Positions 46,301 through 58,300 of a stretch of 64,000 bases of DNA are shown here, one piece after another; the stretch's first letter is position 1; every line of letters starts with the position of its first letter. Source of the stretch: Corbicula japonica (lineage: Eukaryota > Mollusca > Bivalvia > Venerida > Cyrenidae); the NCBI GenBank assembly GCA_038501625.1, contig JAZAYU010000010.1, positions 9,383,380 through 9,447,379 on the forward strand. The letters run 5' to 3'. The notes beneath the pieces were generated by a model. That model worked only from the letters and a program-made list of their open reading frames with translations. It ran no database searches and was not told the DNA's origin. A program made the position numbers and the translations under genes.

Positions 46301-49300
46301 ACAAGTCCAATCCATGAAGTAAAAAGTCAAGATACTTACTTATATTACACTGATTAACATTGGTAGAACCAGACCCAGATGTTGTGTACAGGGGACTGCA
46401 AGGCTGACACATCCCAAACAGACCATGAAATTAAAGGGTAAAGATACTTACTTATATTACACTGATTAACATTGGTAGAACCAGACCCAGATGTTGTGTA
46501 CAGGGGATTGCAAGGCTGACACATCCCAAACAGACCATGAAATTAAAGGGTAAAGATACTTACTTATATTACACTGATTAACATTGGTAGAACCAGACCC
46601 AGATGTTGTGTACAGGGGACTGCAAGCCTGACACATCCCAAACAGACCATCTGCATTGTTCTTGTAGTATCCTTTCAGACAGGACACACAGTAACCAACA
46701 CTGTTCTTTTCCTGGCCAGATGGGCAGTATGCTGAAAGAAAAGTGATGATGATACTACAAATCTCTGCAGTGGTTACTTCCCCTTATAGCAATCCCCATA
46801 TTGGTTACACCCCTAATAGCAGATCCCACAATGGTTACTTCCCTTTACAGCAAGCCCTGCAGTGGTTACTTCCACTTACATCAGTTCCCTACAGTGGTTA
46901 CTCCCCCTAACAGCAGATCCTCACCGTAGTTACTTCCCATTACAGCAATTCCCACAGTGGTTACTTCCACTTACAGCAGATTCCCACAGTGGTTACTTCC
47001 CCTTTCAGCAATCCCCGCAGTGCTTCTTCCCCTTAGAGCAGATCCCCACAATGGTTACTTTCCCTTACAGCATATTCCCGCAGTGCTTCTTCCCCTTAGA
47101 GCAGATCCCCACAGCTTACTTCCCCTTACAGCAGATCCCCATAGTGGTTTCTTCCCCTTTCAGCAATCCCCGCAGTGCTTCTTCCCCTTACAGCAGATCC
47201 CCACAATGCTTACTTCCCCTTACAGCAGATCCCCACAATGCTTACTTCCCCTTACAGCAGATCCCCATAGTGGTTTCTTCCCCTTTCAGCAATCCCCATA
47301 GTGCTTCTTCCCCTTACAGCAGATCCCCACAATGCTTACTTCCCCTTACAGCAGATCCCCACAATGCTTACTTCCCCTTACAGCAGATCCCCATAGTGGT
47401 TTCTTCCCCTTTACAGCAGATCCCCATAGTGCTTACTTCCCCTTACAGCAGATCCCCACAATGGTTACTTCCCTTTACAGCAGATCCCTACAGTGGAAAC
47501 TTCACCTTACAATTAAAATAACTACTGCTATCACTTGCAAAAAATGCAATAAAAGTATTATTTATTTATGTAAAGAGTTAATGCAAAACCATAAAGTCAT
47601 ACTGTGGCACCAATTATTTGTAAAGGAATGAACTTTCTCATGGAAGCCACCCACCAATGATATTTTTACACAAGCATAAATTGGTGCCATCGTTTATTAT
47701 CGTAAGATGAGATTTCACACATTAACATTATACTAGGGTTTGATTTCCTGAACTCCTTTCTCCAAGCTATGAGACTAGAGTTATGGTCTTGAGCCCGGCT
47801 CTTTGAGACTGAGGACTGGTCTCCATTCTCAGAGTTATGGTCTTGTGCCTAGCTCTTTGAGACTGAGGACTGGTCTCCATTCTCAGAGTTATGGTCTTGA
47901 GCCCGGCTCTTTGAGACTGAGGACTGGTCTCCATTTTCAGAGTTATGGTCTTGTGCCCGGCTCTTTGAGACTGAGGACTGGTCTCCATTCTCAGAGTTAT
48001 GGTCTTGTGCCTAGCTCTTTGAGACTGAGGACTGGTCTCCATTCTCAGAGTTATGGTCTTGAGCCGGTCTCTTTGAGATCGAGGACTGGTCTCCATTCTC
48101 AGTTTTTTTGGTCCAGAGCCAGCTCTTTGACACGCAGGACTGGTTACAATTCTCAGAGTTATGGTCTTGTGCCCGGCTCTTTGAGACTGAGGACTGGTCT
48201 CCATTCTCAGAGTTATGGTCTTGAGCCAGGCTCCTTGAGAATGAGGACTAATCACCATTCTCAGAGTTATAGTCTTGAGCCCAGCTCTTTGAGACTGAAA
48301 CCTGGTCTCCATTCTCAGAGTTATGGTCTTGTGCCCGGCTCTTTGAGACTTAGGACTGGTCTCTTTTCTCAGAGTTATGGTCTTGTGCCCGGCTCTTTGA
48401 GACTGAGGACTGGTCTCCATTCTCAAGAGTTATAGTCTTGAGCCTGACTCTTTGAGACTGAGGACTGGTATACATTCTCAGTGTTATGGTCCAGAGCCAG
48501 CTCTTTGACACCCAGGACCGGTTACTATTCTCAGTGTTATGGTCCTGAGCCCGGCTCTTTGAGACTGAGGACTTGTCTCCATTCTCAGAGTTATGGTCTT
48601 GTGCCCGGCTCTTTGAGACTACTGACTGGTCTCCATTTTCAGAGTTATGGTCTTGAGCCTGGCTCTTTAAGACTAGGGACTGGTCTTCATTCTCAGAGTT
48701 ATGGTCCAGAGCCTGCTCTTTGCTATTTACTTCAGTGTCGTGGTATCAAGTACAGCTCTTCAAAAATCTGGACTGGTTTCTGTTATGTGTCATGGTCTTT
48801 AGATCTGCTCTTTGATATACAGGAGTGTGAGCCATTCTCAGAGTTATAGTCACGATTCCAGCTCTTTAATACTTAGGACTGGTCTCCATTCTCAGTTAAT
48901 GAGCCCAGTTTTTTTGAGATTGAAGACTGATAAGCTTTCTCAGTTTTGGAGGGAGTTTTATTGGAAAACAAGACATGACCTACCTTCACACTCAGATGAT
49001 GAGTTAGATCCAGTCTGTCTGGTACTATAGCCAGTGGCACATGTCTTGCAATCAGTGCTGTAGGCAACATCTTGGTATGTGCCAATAGGACATAACTCAC
49101 AAGCTGTATTACCAGCATTTGCCTTGCTACCAACTGGACACTTATCTGATTAAACAAAAACAACAAAACTGCAAACTTTTAACCAGCCTATACCTGAATA
49201 GACAAAGCACATGTCATCTTGTAATGATCAATTTGGCTTTAATATTATGTGCTGAAACTAAAAAAAGGCAATTACAGGTTATGTGGATAGGACTGCATAT

Positions 49301-52300
49301 TGATTATTACAAAAAGTACATTCATGGCCCAATAAAAAGACAATACAAAGATATATGGTATCGTCACATAAGTGCAAAAATGGTAAAATAAGAACCAACA
49401 AAATCGGAAGGAGTTATACCGTTTTTACACTTACTTGAAGGTATCATAAAATAAACATTTACATTCATAGCATTCATCAATTCAACAAAATCTGTATTCA
49501 AAATTATTTAGTACTGTATTGTTAAACCTTGTATACAAATCAGATTAAATAATCATAAATTTATCAAAACTGATTAATTATTACGTTTCTTTTCCTAGCC
49601 GACAATATTTTATTGAAAATTAAAACAAATCATACATACAGATTGTACACTGGGATAATGATGTGGCACCCTCTCCAGCAGTTCTCAAATTTCCAGGACA
49701 AGCCGTGCACATCCCTTGGATGTCAAGCGTGTTGTCCTTGTAATATCCTACAGCACAGATCTGACATGAATAGACCATGTTGACGAGATTTACCTGATAG
49801 CCAGATGGACAATAATCTGAAATGGTGACAAGTACTATACAATTATTTACTTATTAGCTGGGAAATATGCTGTGATATTGACCTAAAAAATCGTTATTGA
49901 CCGAGGCGATTTTGAGGTCAATATCAACAGCATATTTCCCAGCTAATAAGAAAATAACTGTTATATTACATGAACTATGAATAGTTATGTTTTAGAAATC
50001 TTCAATTAAGACTAATTTCAAGTGGACTCCGTGCGGCTTATCAAATGATAGTGTCTCTAGCTGGGAGCAAATTTGAACGATTAATTTGAACGATAAATGG
50101 CGCGAAATATAACGTAAACGGTAACGCGGCGTAAATGACGTCATTAAAATAAGTATTATTACATGAACTATAAATAATATAAAAGATGGAAACTTTCGCA
50201 TTCTATTTATAGACAGGTCAATATCAGCGAAAGCGGGTCAATATCTAGATTTATTGACTCGGTTATTTTGGGGGTGTGACCAATCGCGTTGCATCTATTT
50301 ATAGTTCATGTAATAAAGTGTGTAACTTACAACAACAAAAACTAGACAGTAGAGTTGGATGCAAGATTTCCAGAGAGGGGATTGATTTGGGGCAGTCTAA
50401 GGGTAGTTACATGATAACATCCAAGTTTATGCCAAACTTCTCAAAAAAATTAAATATTGTTGCCAAAAAAGTGGGTTTGAACAACCGTAATGAACCCAAT
50501 GCTATAAGAACTTGTGTTCAACAGACATCACAGGAGGTGTGATGTTTTGCCACAAATCATCCAAGGCAGTAACCAATCAGGTTCTTATTTTTAATTGTTA
50601 GTGGTGTCTTATTTGAAAAAGATCATTTTATAAATCTGTATTTTGGTGGCCATTTTGAGGCGACCAGTGACATCATCAATAAACGTGGGCAGTAATTGAT
50701 GCTGTCACTACTGAAAATGACTGCCTCCAAAAGCATTAAATCAGCTGTAGTTTAGTTATTGACGGCCTGCTGTTTAATATTCTATTACTGATATGAACAC
50801 AATTTGTATATCTTTGCAATAAGATATTTTTTAACCCTTTCCTCCATAGATACTGTGCGCTGTTTGATTCATTAGGTTATTTCTGACTGAAATGTGACCA
50901 GTGTAGGTCCTGATCAGAAGGCACAGATGTGCCGGCTGATCTGGATCTACACTGGTCGCACATGTGTAAAAGGCATATATATGAAGTAAAGGTTTAAATT
51001 GTCTTGAAGTCCCTTTCAATGGTACTTACATAAACATTGCGACTGTAGCTCTGAGCCTTCACTAGAAGTTCTGTATCGAGTTGGATCACCGCATGATATA
51101 CAGGAAGTTTGCCATTTGTCGGGCTGGTATGTGTTCAAGGGACAGCGCTGACAAACATTGAGGGTTACATCTCTGTATGTACCCGGACTACAGGCGACTG
51201 AAACAGTACATGTGTTTAGTAATTAGAATATGTCCTCGGACAATAATGCCCCCACTGCTTCCACAACATTTGTAATAACAAAGGGCCATAACTCTTGTGA
51301 AAATGGCTGCAGTAACAAATCCTTTCTTTATGATCATCTACACATTCTGCTTGATCATCTGTGCAAGTTTGAAAGAAATCTGTCTGAGTTTAGGAGGAGT
51401 TGATGCCACCAGATTTAAAGGATGTATGTACAAACGGATGGAAGAGTTCAACTCTATATGTCTCCCACTTTGGGGGCATAAAAATGTAAGCCAAACTAAT
51501 TAAGCTAATTTGGTGATTTTGTAAAAAGTGTCAACTACATTTTATGAAAAGTCCTCCCAAACAATTATTTTACTATCTCTCAAACTTATGACTTTATATT
51601 AAAGAATTAAGTCACCTTTTCAAAGACACTTTATCATCATATGGCTTAAATATTAGCAAAATGAAAAAAGCTGAAAAATAGCTTGAAATGGGATCCAGTA
51701 ACAGCAGGTTTAAAGGAAGTTAAAATAGAACTACACTGTGTACACAGTAGGCTGACACCCACACTGCTGTCTATGATTATTTGTCATAGGAATTTTGTAA
51801 GATATATTTAATATACCGTATATACTCAACCATAGGTCGATCTGTTCATAAGTCGAGGGGTGGATTTCCACCTTTTAAAGGCCGTTTTTTACCTTAACTC
51901 ATTCATAAGTACCTTTTCATTTCGTTTTATGCAAAGTCCATCAAAACAATCAAGCTAGCAGGTTGTAAAATCCATGTGCTGGCTCAGGCTCATATGAGGC
52001 ACCGTCTGTATAGGTGTCATCTGGCATATTTGTTAAAATATTTTTTTCTGTCAAAATTTCGGTGAAATTTGGTCCTTTTCAATCATTTGTAGGCATTATA
52101 TAGCAGTACAGTTAATATTAGCCACAAGTAGAAATTAACTGAACTGCGAATGTGCAGCTTTAAGGTTTAGGTAAAACAAATACATACTGATGTCACAACC
52201 GGCTTTGGATTTAGTGGCGTTGGTCAGTGTAATGTAGCCGGTTGGACAGGTTACACATGTACTGGTCTCTGTAGCATTCCTGTACTGACCAATCGGACAT

Positions 52301-55300
52301 GCAACACAATTTCCAACACCATTGAGCTGGTACCCGCTTTCGCAAAATGCTAAAAAATACAGAAACCATGATGATCCTGAACAGCTCATTTTTACTACTA
52401 GCAAGGGTTCCCAATATTAGGCATGTACTTGTTATTGATTTAAGCCCTTTACTATAGAGAAAAGATTTTCCATTACTTTCCATGAAAAGGCTCAATAAAA
52501 CAGTGCCTGCCATATTTTATTATAATAGAGTTCTTTCAAACTGTTGTGCGCATGCGTTGTACTTCACGTTTTGGTGCGAAAATATTGGTTTTATCTTAAA
52601 CCGACATGTTCTTTATTTTATAATCTCTTAGTCATATTAACAATATTAAACAATGCCCCTCGCATGCAGTTATCGACTAATTATGCCCTTCATTTTAGAG
52701 AGCGCTAGGGGAGGTAACAATGTGAAAGAACTCTATTATTTTGCGTGATCGGTATTTTCAAAGCTACTTTTTTCATCTACTTTTAACATAAAAAAAATCA
52801 GTGAAATATCCTTTTCGTCAATAGATACAGAAATATTGTATGGGCAAATAGTGTAGATTCAGATCATCCATGCTGTCTGTTCAGGATCAGCACTCTTCAA
52901 ATTTTGGTCAGAAATAACCTAATAAATAAAAAAGTGAACAGTGCAGATCCTGATCAGATGGCATGGATGTGTCAGCTGATCTGGATCTACATTGATTTCC
53001 CATGTAATAAAAAGTGTTAAATATGCCAATATACTGGTTCAAACTAGCTGATTATCACTTGGATATAATAAAAAAACAGATCGCTGATCTACTTTTTTCA
53101 TTAAATACCACTTCGAACCTTTGCACTTTCACCGCAATATTTATTCTTACGTGAGCAGAGGGAGCTAGAGTTGGTTCCCGTAAATTCAGTTGTGAAACCA
53201 GCGCCGCAGAATTTACACCGGAACTGCCCGGTCTGGTCCTGGTAATATCCCAGAGGGCATGGTACACAATCGTTGAGTGTATAGTCAAAGTATTGTCCAA
53301 TTGGGCATTGCTCTGTGAAAATAAAAGTGTTACAATACTGTAATATCATTATATCTCACAGGGGTTTAATTTTCATCTATTTCGCTTAAGGGAAAGTGCA
53401 TATTAAAATCAAACCTTGGCAAAATCAATCTATAGAATATCTTATCTTATCAGAAAACAAGTGCACGAATTTATGCTCACACAAAAATGCCATTTATTTT
53501 TCCTGATTGAATTTAGATGCTTGCAAAATTACGATACCAAAGTAATTTATTATGGATAAACAGTATATGTTGTCCAACTGAACATTTTCCTTTTAACCCT
53601 TTCCTATACAGACACGCATTTTAACGCATGTGTGACCAGTGTAGATCCAGATCAGCCGGCACATCCATGCAGTCTTGAAATCCATCCAAGGGAGTGACAA
53701 AAGTGGCTGCTTAATACAGGTGGCAGTTCAAGAAAGATAACATCCCCGTTTGGGACATTCAAAGTGGTTGCTGAATGCAGGTGGCTGCTAAGGCAGGTTC
53801 AACTGTATCTTAACCCTTTCCCGTACAGATACACCTTTATTGCTAGGGCGAACAGTTTAGATCCAGATCAGCCGGCACATCCGTGCCGTCTGATCAGGAT
53901 CTAAACTGTTCGCTTTTTTATTCATTAGGTTATTTCTGACCTAAATGCGACCAGTGCAGATCCTGATCAGACGGCATGGATGTGCCGGCTGATCTGGATC
54001 TACACTGGTCGCACATGCGTAAAAATGCGTATCTATACTGGAATGGGTTAAGGGACAATTCTAAACCTGTTACTACATGAGATATGGCTGTTATCCATCA
54101 GCAAACAGTGTAGATCCAGATCAGCCAGCTCATCTAAGCCATCTAATCAAAATCTACACTCTACGCTTTTTGATTCATTTGGTTATTTCTGACCAAGAAG
54201 CGAACAGTGTAGATCCTGCCCTTCTAGTGCATGCAATAAAACTGGTCTATATGGATTAACCCATTCCCGTACAGATACACCTGGAAATAAGTGTATGCTC
54301 TTTATTGCGTTATCCTTGGTACATGTATTTGAAGCATTCCATGGTTATCTCTGCTTCTAAACATTTTATATGATTGTTATTTTTTGGTAATATTTATTTT
54401 TATTGTTTACATGTATAAAATTATGTAAACCATTGTATGTTTCCTATGCCAAAATATATCTATCTATCTATAAATTATGGCATGGGCAAACTGTGTAGAT
54501 CCAGATCAGCCGGCACATCCATGTACTGTTTGCTGATTATTAGATTATTTCTGGACCTGTGCAGATATTGATCAGATGGCACAGATGTGCCCGCTAATCT
54601 GAATCTACACTGGTGGCACATGCATAAAAATGCATATATATGGAGGAAAGGGTTAAACTGAACAGCTCTGTGAGTATTATGGGTGTAACATGACAGGAGT
54701 CCAGTGTACATGGGATTGCTGAACGTAAGTTATTATGGATAACAATATGGTATCTTAAATGATAAACTTACTTTTGCACATGTTAGGATCATACTCTCCA
54801 GTCATTTCTGTGGTGAGACCAGCATTACACGTTTTACACACAGTCTGCCTGGCAAGATCCTGGTAGGTTCCCAGTGGACAATCATCACACACTGCTGACG
54901 TATTTGTGCTGTCGGTGTAACGGAAGTAGTTCCCTGGGCCACATTCAACTTAAAAGAGTTTACATGCATTGTACTGATAATAATATTATAAAATTATGTA
55001 TCTTGTAATGCTTCAAATTCTTCTCCATTCATCAACTCAGATTAAAATAAGGATTTAGTTTTTTGTGTTCATCAGGATGTGAAAAACATTGGGATATTCA
55101 TAGCGTGAAGGTGGACCATTGCAATATAAAGAGAAAATCTGGAAAGACACTACACTACAACAATTTAGGAATGCAAACATACTGTTTCTAAAATTGTCCC
55201 AAAACAAAGGGACACTGAAAAATACTGAAGTGAACAAAAACTAAGGAATGCCAAAAAAATTTTTGTGAAAAGTATGTCCCAATATTTAGGGTGTCCCAAG

Positions 55301-58300
55301 AATTATGGTGATTATGGTAGTCAAAATGTGTAAAAAAAATAACATAGTTACTAGGAGAGAATTAAAGTTCATTTTACAAAAACAAGTAACAACAAAAAAT
55401 GTCAAAAATATTACTGAAGACTTCTTGCCCCATTTTACAAAATAATGTTTATATACCACATTGGCCATTCAGTATAACTTCTCCAAATGGACAGGTGGGT
55501 GTGGCCTCTATAAGGAAGTTCACTTTCTCTATAGCACTACCAGGAATTGTGTCCTGAAATAGAGTAAACACATTCTCATTTAACCCTTTCCTCCACAGAC
55601 ACCTCTTTATTGCATGGGCTAACAGCGTAGATCAGCCGACATATCTGTGCCGTCTGATCGGGGTCTGCCCTGCTATTTATTAATAAGGTTATTTCTAACC
55701 AAAATGCGACCAGTGCAGATCCTGATCAGATAGCACAGATGCATATTTATAGAGGAAAGGGTTGAATCAATATTCGATGGTTTTCATTTTGGTATGGAAA
55801 ACAGTTGGGTTGTTTAAAGTGGGCTTCACACTTTCTGTAAACAATTCATCTGTTTATCATACCTAGATGAACACCATCAAATATTGATTCAATCCTTTCC
55901 TCTATAAATATGTTCAACATGAAGCCCTTATTAAATTAGGCCATGTCTAGATGAAAACTTAACACTAAGTGCTAATTAAAGACATTATAAACAGACTGGC
56001 TGTATTGTTAAAAACTTACACTAGTTAAGTACATCTGCACCTAGAATAAATAGGTGGACACTTACACTGAAATTAAGAACATCTGCACCAAGAATGAAGT
56101 ATGTCAGGAAGTCTACAGCAGAAATAGTTTCTCCATCCAGCACAGTGCTACAATAAGAATAAATCTGAATAAATCTTCTAAGCATTAATTGGAACCTCAG
56201 ATCTTTAAGTGAGAGTGAATACCAGTTCAGATGACCTTAAACCTCTGATTGGATGAAATCAGACAACTATTATGATTTAATTTATAATGGCCTTACAATC
56301 CTGCAATTTGAATACAATGCTTATTAACACAATAAGGTGAGTGATGACATTCACATACACCACTGTGTGATGCACTGAATCACACTACCTTGTGATCAAA
56401 CATGGTGTGATCCAACGAATCACACCAGCATCTGATCCAACACAGTGTGATCCACACCACTGTCAGATCCAACAAATCACAATTTTGTCTGATGCATTCA
56501 CACCGTATTATTTAAACACCCAGATCTAACAAGGAGATCTAAAAGTAACTAGATGTTTTTTGTGAAAAACGCATGTCTCCCCCCTGCGCCGCCCCCCCCC
56601 CCCCCCCCCCCCCCTTGCATCCAGACCCCTGTGACCTTGACCTTTGACCTACTGATCCCATAATCAAAAGGTTCTTCTACTCAATAAGGGCTATTACCCT
56701 ATTTAGTTTGAATGCTCTGGGTCAAGCGGTACTCCAGTAATTGACCGGATACGGTTTTTACTCTTCAGGGCCCCTGTGACCTTGACCTTTGACCTACTGA
56801 CCCCAAAAATCAATAGGTGTCCTCTACTCAATAAGGACATCCATCTTATGAAGTTTGAATGGTCTGGGTAAAATAGAACTCCTATCTTTGAGTGGAAATG
56901 GTTTTCACTCTTCAGGCCCCTGTGACCTTGACCTTTGACCTACTGACCCCAAAATCAATAGGGTTCTTCTAATCAAAAAGGGCTATCACCCTATGAAGTT
57001 TGAAGGCTGTGGGTCAAACCGTACTCAAGTTATTGAGTGAAAACGGTTTTCACTCTTCAGGCCCCTGTGACCTTGACCTTTGACCTACTGACCCCAAAAT
57101 CAATAGGGTTCTTCTACTCTATATGGGCTATCAACCTATGAAGTTTGAAGTCCCTGGGTCAAAGGGTACTTAAGTTATGGAGCAGAAACGGTTTTCACTC
57201 TTCGGGCCCCTGTGACCTTGACCTTTGACCTACTGACATCAAAATCAATAGGGTTCTTTTACTCAATTAGGGCTGTCATCCTATGAAGTTTGAAGGCTCT
57301 GGGTCAAAGGGTACTTGAATTATTGAACGGAAACGGTTTTCACTCTTCGGGTCACTGTGACCTTGACCTTTGACCTACTGACCCCAAAATCAATAGGGTT
57401 CTTCTACTCAATAAGGGCTGTCATCCTATGAAGTTTGAAGGCTCTGGGTCAAAAGGTACTTGAGTTATTGAGCGGAAAAGGTTTTCACTCTTCGGGTCAC
57501 TGTGACCTTGAACTTTGACCTACTGACCCCAAAATCAATAGGGTTCTTGTACTCAATAAGGGCTATCACCCAATGAAGTTTGAAGGCTCTGGGTCAAAGG
57601 GTACTCGAGTTATTGAGTGGAAACGGTTTTCACTCTTTGGGTCACTGTGACCTTGACCTTTGACCTACTGACCCCAAAATCAATAGGGTTCTTCTACTCA
57701 ATAACAGCTATCACCTTATGAAGTTTGAAGGCTCTGGGTCAAAGGGTACTCGAGTTATTGAGCGGAAACGAAGTGTGACAGACGGACAGACAGAGTGATG
57801 GACAGACGGACAGGGCAAAAACAATATGTTCCCCCAGAGGGGGGGAGACATAAAAAAAAAAAAGCTCAATTTTTCATTTATTATATAATATAATTTAAAA
57901 AATGATAAATCATTTCTTTAATTTGTCAAACTGTGTAAAATGAAACTCACTTGGCATCAACAAAGTTCAAGATGATCTCCACCAACATTCCAAAGTTAAT
58001 GGATGTCTGACGCTTTTTGCGACCAGTCAAACTGCCGCAAGTAGTTGTTATATTGAGGCTAGAACAATCGGCTTGCTGGCAAAGTGTGCCTTGGAAGATA
58101 GCCTTTAATTCAATGAACTCTTCTTTAATACGAGCTTTTAGGTTGGTGTCTGCGGCATGGCAAGCTGACGTATCCATGCGGTAGTTTACTCTGACATATA
58201 TTCTGACAGTGGGATCCGGTTTTATCACTGAAATAGAAAACACTTTTCTCAAGTAAGACTGAACAGTTGAATACATTTTCTGTTTATTTCTATAACTGAG

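Noticed and set aside
46862..47521. 219-residue open frame on the plus strand
   Set aside because: It is a translation of the 32-33 bp minisatellite (repeating LLPLTADPH-like units) with no domain, no conserved start context and a gene on the other strand.
47767..48435. Long open frames on both strands at the same place
   Set aside because: The 54-bp unit is a multiple of three and free of stops in several frames, so frames on both strands are expected without coding.
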